From: an uncultured Chitinophagaceae bacterium
GTDB lineage: Bacteria; Bacteroidota; Bacteroidia; Chitinophagales; Chitinophagaceae
Assembly: GCA_946479005.1 (NCBI GenBank)
Contig: CAMLEM010000083.1
Span: 1-7,255 of the forward strand
Direction: 5' to 3'
DNA: 7,255 nt
The translations under genes and the position numbers were made by a program. This document shows positions 5,512 to 7,255 of the stretch, piece after piece; the first letter of the stretch is position 1; each line of letters starts with the position of its first letter. Below the pieces are notes generated by a model. It did not search any database and was not told the origin of the DNA. It worked only from the letters and a program-made list of their open reading frames with translations.

Positions 5512-6057
5512 ATGGAATACAGCAAAATCGTCGCAGTCTCAGGCCTGCCGGGGTTATTTGAACTGATCAGTACCAAATCAGACGGCGCCATCGTGAGGTC
5601 GCTCGATGATAAAAGCACCCGTTTTGTCGCCAGCCGCGTGCACAATTTTTCACATCTCGAGAGCATTGAAATTTATACCGTCCGGGATAATGTGAACCTG
5701 GTGGAGATCTTTGAGTCGATGGAAAAAGCGGGCATCAAGCTCCCGGATGACAAAGATGCGGCTGCGGTGAAAAGTTATTTTGAAAAGGCCTACCCGGATA
5801 TGGATTTCGAACGGGTATATGCCAGTGACATGAAAAAGATCGTGAAGTGGTATGATGTTTTGAAAAAGAACAAGATCGAAATCAAGCTCAGCGAACCTGA
5901 ACCGGAGGAAGTACCGGAAACCGTGGAGGTAGTGATCGAAGAAGCGGAAAAACCAAAGGCCAAAAAAGCACCGGCCAAAAAATCCACAGCGAAGGAAGCC
6001 AGCCCCGCTGCAGAAAAAGAATCCAAACCGAAAGCAACAAAGAAGAAGTCAAGCTGA
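5512..6057 (+). CDS. DUF5606-type conserved Bacteroidota protein with a charged tail
   Basis: A complete 181-residue protein. The N-terminal part (about 3-55) has the pattern I associate with DUF5606: YSKIVAVSGLPGLFELIS, then GAIVRSLDD, RFVASRVHNFSHLESIEIY. A second small helical domain (about 60-122) contains VNLVEIFESM, a Y-F-E-K-A-Y-P-D stretch and MKKIVKWYDVLKKN, matching the companion DUF6852-like region. The function of the family is not known to me. The tail is unusual in two steps: 127-146 is strongly acidic (Glu/Pro/Val) and 147-181 is Lys/Ala/Pro-rich (KAKKAPAKKSTAK...KKKSS), like histone H1-type nucleic-acid-binding tails. No signal peptide or membrane segment is visible, so it is probably cytoplasmic. 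The peptidase gene starts one base after its stop, implying co-translation. Start at ATG 5512 has no clear ribosome binding site, only an A/T-rich leader. Confidence 0.9.
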   Translation: MEYSKIVAVSGLPGLFELISTKSDGAIVRSLDDKSTRFVASRVHNFSHLESIEIYTVRDNVNLVEIFESMEKAGIKLPDDKDAAAVKSYFEKAYPDMDFERVYASDMKKIVKWYDVLKKNKIEIKLSEPEPEEVPETVEVVIEEAEKPKAKKAPAKKSTAKEASPAAEKESKPKATKKKSS

Positions 6058-6058
6058 T

Positions 6059-7255
6059 ATGGACCTGAGTGCAGACATCAAAAAACTTCCCCGGAATTAC
6101 CTGCCTGAAAATTTCACGATAGAAAGCTGGGAGAGCCTGGAACCTTTTTTTAAAGAACTTGAAGAGCGGCCGATCGGCTCCCTTTCCGAATTGGAACAAT
6201 GGTTGAAGGATGCCAGTGAGCTGGAAGCGGTGATCAGCGAAGATGTTTGCTGGCGCCAGATCAGGATGACCTGCGATACGGAGGACAAATCGCTCGAAAA
6301 TGCCTTCAATTCATTTATGATGGAGATCCAGCCAAGGATTCAGCCTTATTCAGACAGGCTGAACCGGAAACTTGTCGGATCTCCGTTTGCCAGGCAGCTC
6401 GATGGTGAAAAATATTTTACTTACCTAAGGAATGTAAAGAAGAACATTGATCTTTTCAGGACAGAGAATATTCCGCTGCAGGCAGAGCTGAATGTGATGC
6501 AGCAACAGTATGGTGTGATCGCCGGAAAGATGACGGTGGAAGTGAGGGGGCAGGAATACACATTGCAACAGGCGGCCCGGTTCCTCGAGGACCCGGATCG
6601 CGCACTTCGCGAGGAAGTTTACAGGAAGATCGCGGACCGCCGGCTCCAGGATAAAAATGAGCTCGACAATCTCTTCAATGAATTGCTCTCCCGCAGGGAT
6701 AAGGTCGCCCGGAATGCAGGCTTTGCGAACTACCGGGATTACCGTTTTGTCGAACTGGGGCGGTTTGATTACAGCAAGGATGAATGTTTCCAGTTCCACG
6801 AAGCCGTAAAGCAGCACGTACTTCCGCTGGTCAACAGCATTTACGAATCAAAGATGAAAAAACTCAGGTTGGAAAATTTCCGGCCCTGGGATGTGGATGC
6901 CGAACCCGTGGGTACCCAGCCGTTAAGGCCCTTTCAAACGGCTGATGAACTCACGCGCAAAACCATCCAGTGTTTTGACGAACTGAAAAAATTTTTCGGT
7001 GATTGTATCCGTAAAATGAAGGAGCTCGGCCACCTCGACCTGGAAAGCCGGAAAGGCAAGGCCCCGGGGGGATATAATTGCCCGCTCGCTGAATCAGGAG
7101 CGCCCTTCATATTTATGAACGCGGCGGGCCAGCTGGATGATGTGACCACGATGGTGCACGAAGGAGGCCACGCGGTTCACTCTTTCCTGGCACACGAGCT
7201 CGAACTAACGGGCTTTAAAGAATACCCTACCGAGATCGCCGAAGTGGCCAGTATG
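6059..7255 (+). CDS. M3-family oligoendopeptidase (PepF-like), 3' end outside the window
   Basis: The open frame from ATG 6059 runs to the window edge, giving 399 codons without a stop; PepF-type proteins usually have about 560-600 residues. It is a zinc metallopeptidase expected to cleave short peptides in the cytoplasm. The N-terminal helical lobe includes YFTYLRNVKKN and the oligopeptidase-F-like region around 115-185 (QYGVIAGKMTVEV; QAARFLEDPDRALREEVYRK). The catalytic part has KGKAPGGYNCPL, FIFMN, and the zinc motif HEGGHAVHSF with H367, E368 and H371. The third ligand is probably E395 in EIAEVASM, 28 residues after H367, which is the usual M3 spacing. The metal site is therefore complete just before the cut. 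The absence of a signal peptide fits a cytosolic enzyme. It starts one base after the DUF5606 stop, so the two are probably translated together; whether they interact is unknown. Confidence 0.93.
   Translation, partial: MDLSADIKKLPRNYLPENFTIESWESLEPFFKELEERPIGSLSELEQWLKDASELEAVISEDVCWRQIRMTCDTEDKSLENAFNSFMMEIQPRIQPYSDRLNRKLVGSPFARQLDGEKYFTYLRNVKKNIDLFRTENIPLQAELNVMQQQYGVIAGKMTVEVRGQEYTLQQAARFLEDPDRALREEVYRKIADRRLQDKNELDNLFNELLSRRDKVARNAGFANYRDYRFVELGRFDYSKDECFQFHEAVKQHVLPLVNSIYESKMKKLRLENFRPWDVDAEPVGTQPLRPFQTADELTRKTIQCFDELKKFFGDCIRKMKELGHLDLESRKGKAPGGYNCPLAESGAPFIFMNAAGQLDDVTTMVHEGGHAVHSFLAHELELTGFKEYPTEIAEVASM

Noticed and set aside
1..7255. Search for tRNA, rRNA, CRISPR arrays, insertion sequences, toxin-antitoxin or defence genes
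   Set aside because: No cloverleaf-like segment, regular direct repeats, transposase motifs or target-site duplications were seen. All substantial frames are explained by housekeeping or accessory chromosomal genes, so no new system is claimed.

Overview
The window looks like ordinary chromosomal DNA from a member of the Bacteroidota, most likely near the Chitinophagaceae. The reasons are the DUF5606-type gene, a family I know only from Bacteroidota; promoter-like sites of the TTTG / TAnnTTTG type; start codons without a convincing Shine-Dalgarno sequence; a Bacteroidota-style lipoprotein and secreted DUF1579-like proteins; and the style of the PolA protein. There are no mobile elements, tRNA or rRNA genes, CRISPR arrays or phage genes. 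Genes are packed tightly and no stretch over about 120 bases lacks one.

Layout, left to right. Bases 2-205 are the last 67 codons of an unrecognised plus-strand gene, closed by a GC-rich hairpin terminator at 226-249. Bases 284-3148 hold a complete polA (954 aa) with all three DNA polymerase I domains and every catalytic residue I could check. A short gap with a plausible promoter follows, then a DUF1579-type outer lipoprotein (3226-3915). A strong hairpin with T-rich flanks on both strands (3938-3960) separates this gene from three minus-strand genes read toward it: a secreted DUF1579-like protein (4881-5396 or 5435), a VOC/glyoxalase-fold protein (4474-4854) and a DUF1801 protein (from 4437). 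These three are 26 and 36 bases apart and are probably one transcript. From a divergent intergenic region at about 5436-5511, two plus-strand genes follow: a DUF5606-type protein with an acidic-then-basic tail (5512-6057) and, one base after its stop, an M3-family oligoendopeptidase (from 6059), which the window end cuts just after its zinc site.

How they work together: polA is a housekeeping replication and repair gene. The minus-strand group looks like small accessory or stress-type functions of unknown substrate. The DUF5606 and peptidase genes are probably co-translated. I found no strong evidence of a new multi-gene system. The points most worth checking are the DUF1801 reading frame, which runs without a stop through the terminator and 390 bases antisense into the lipoprotein gene; a clamp-binding-like peptide in the PolA linker; two DUF1579-like proteins in convergent neighbouring units; and a possible leaderless polA promoter.
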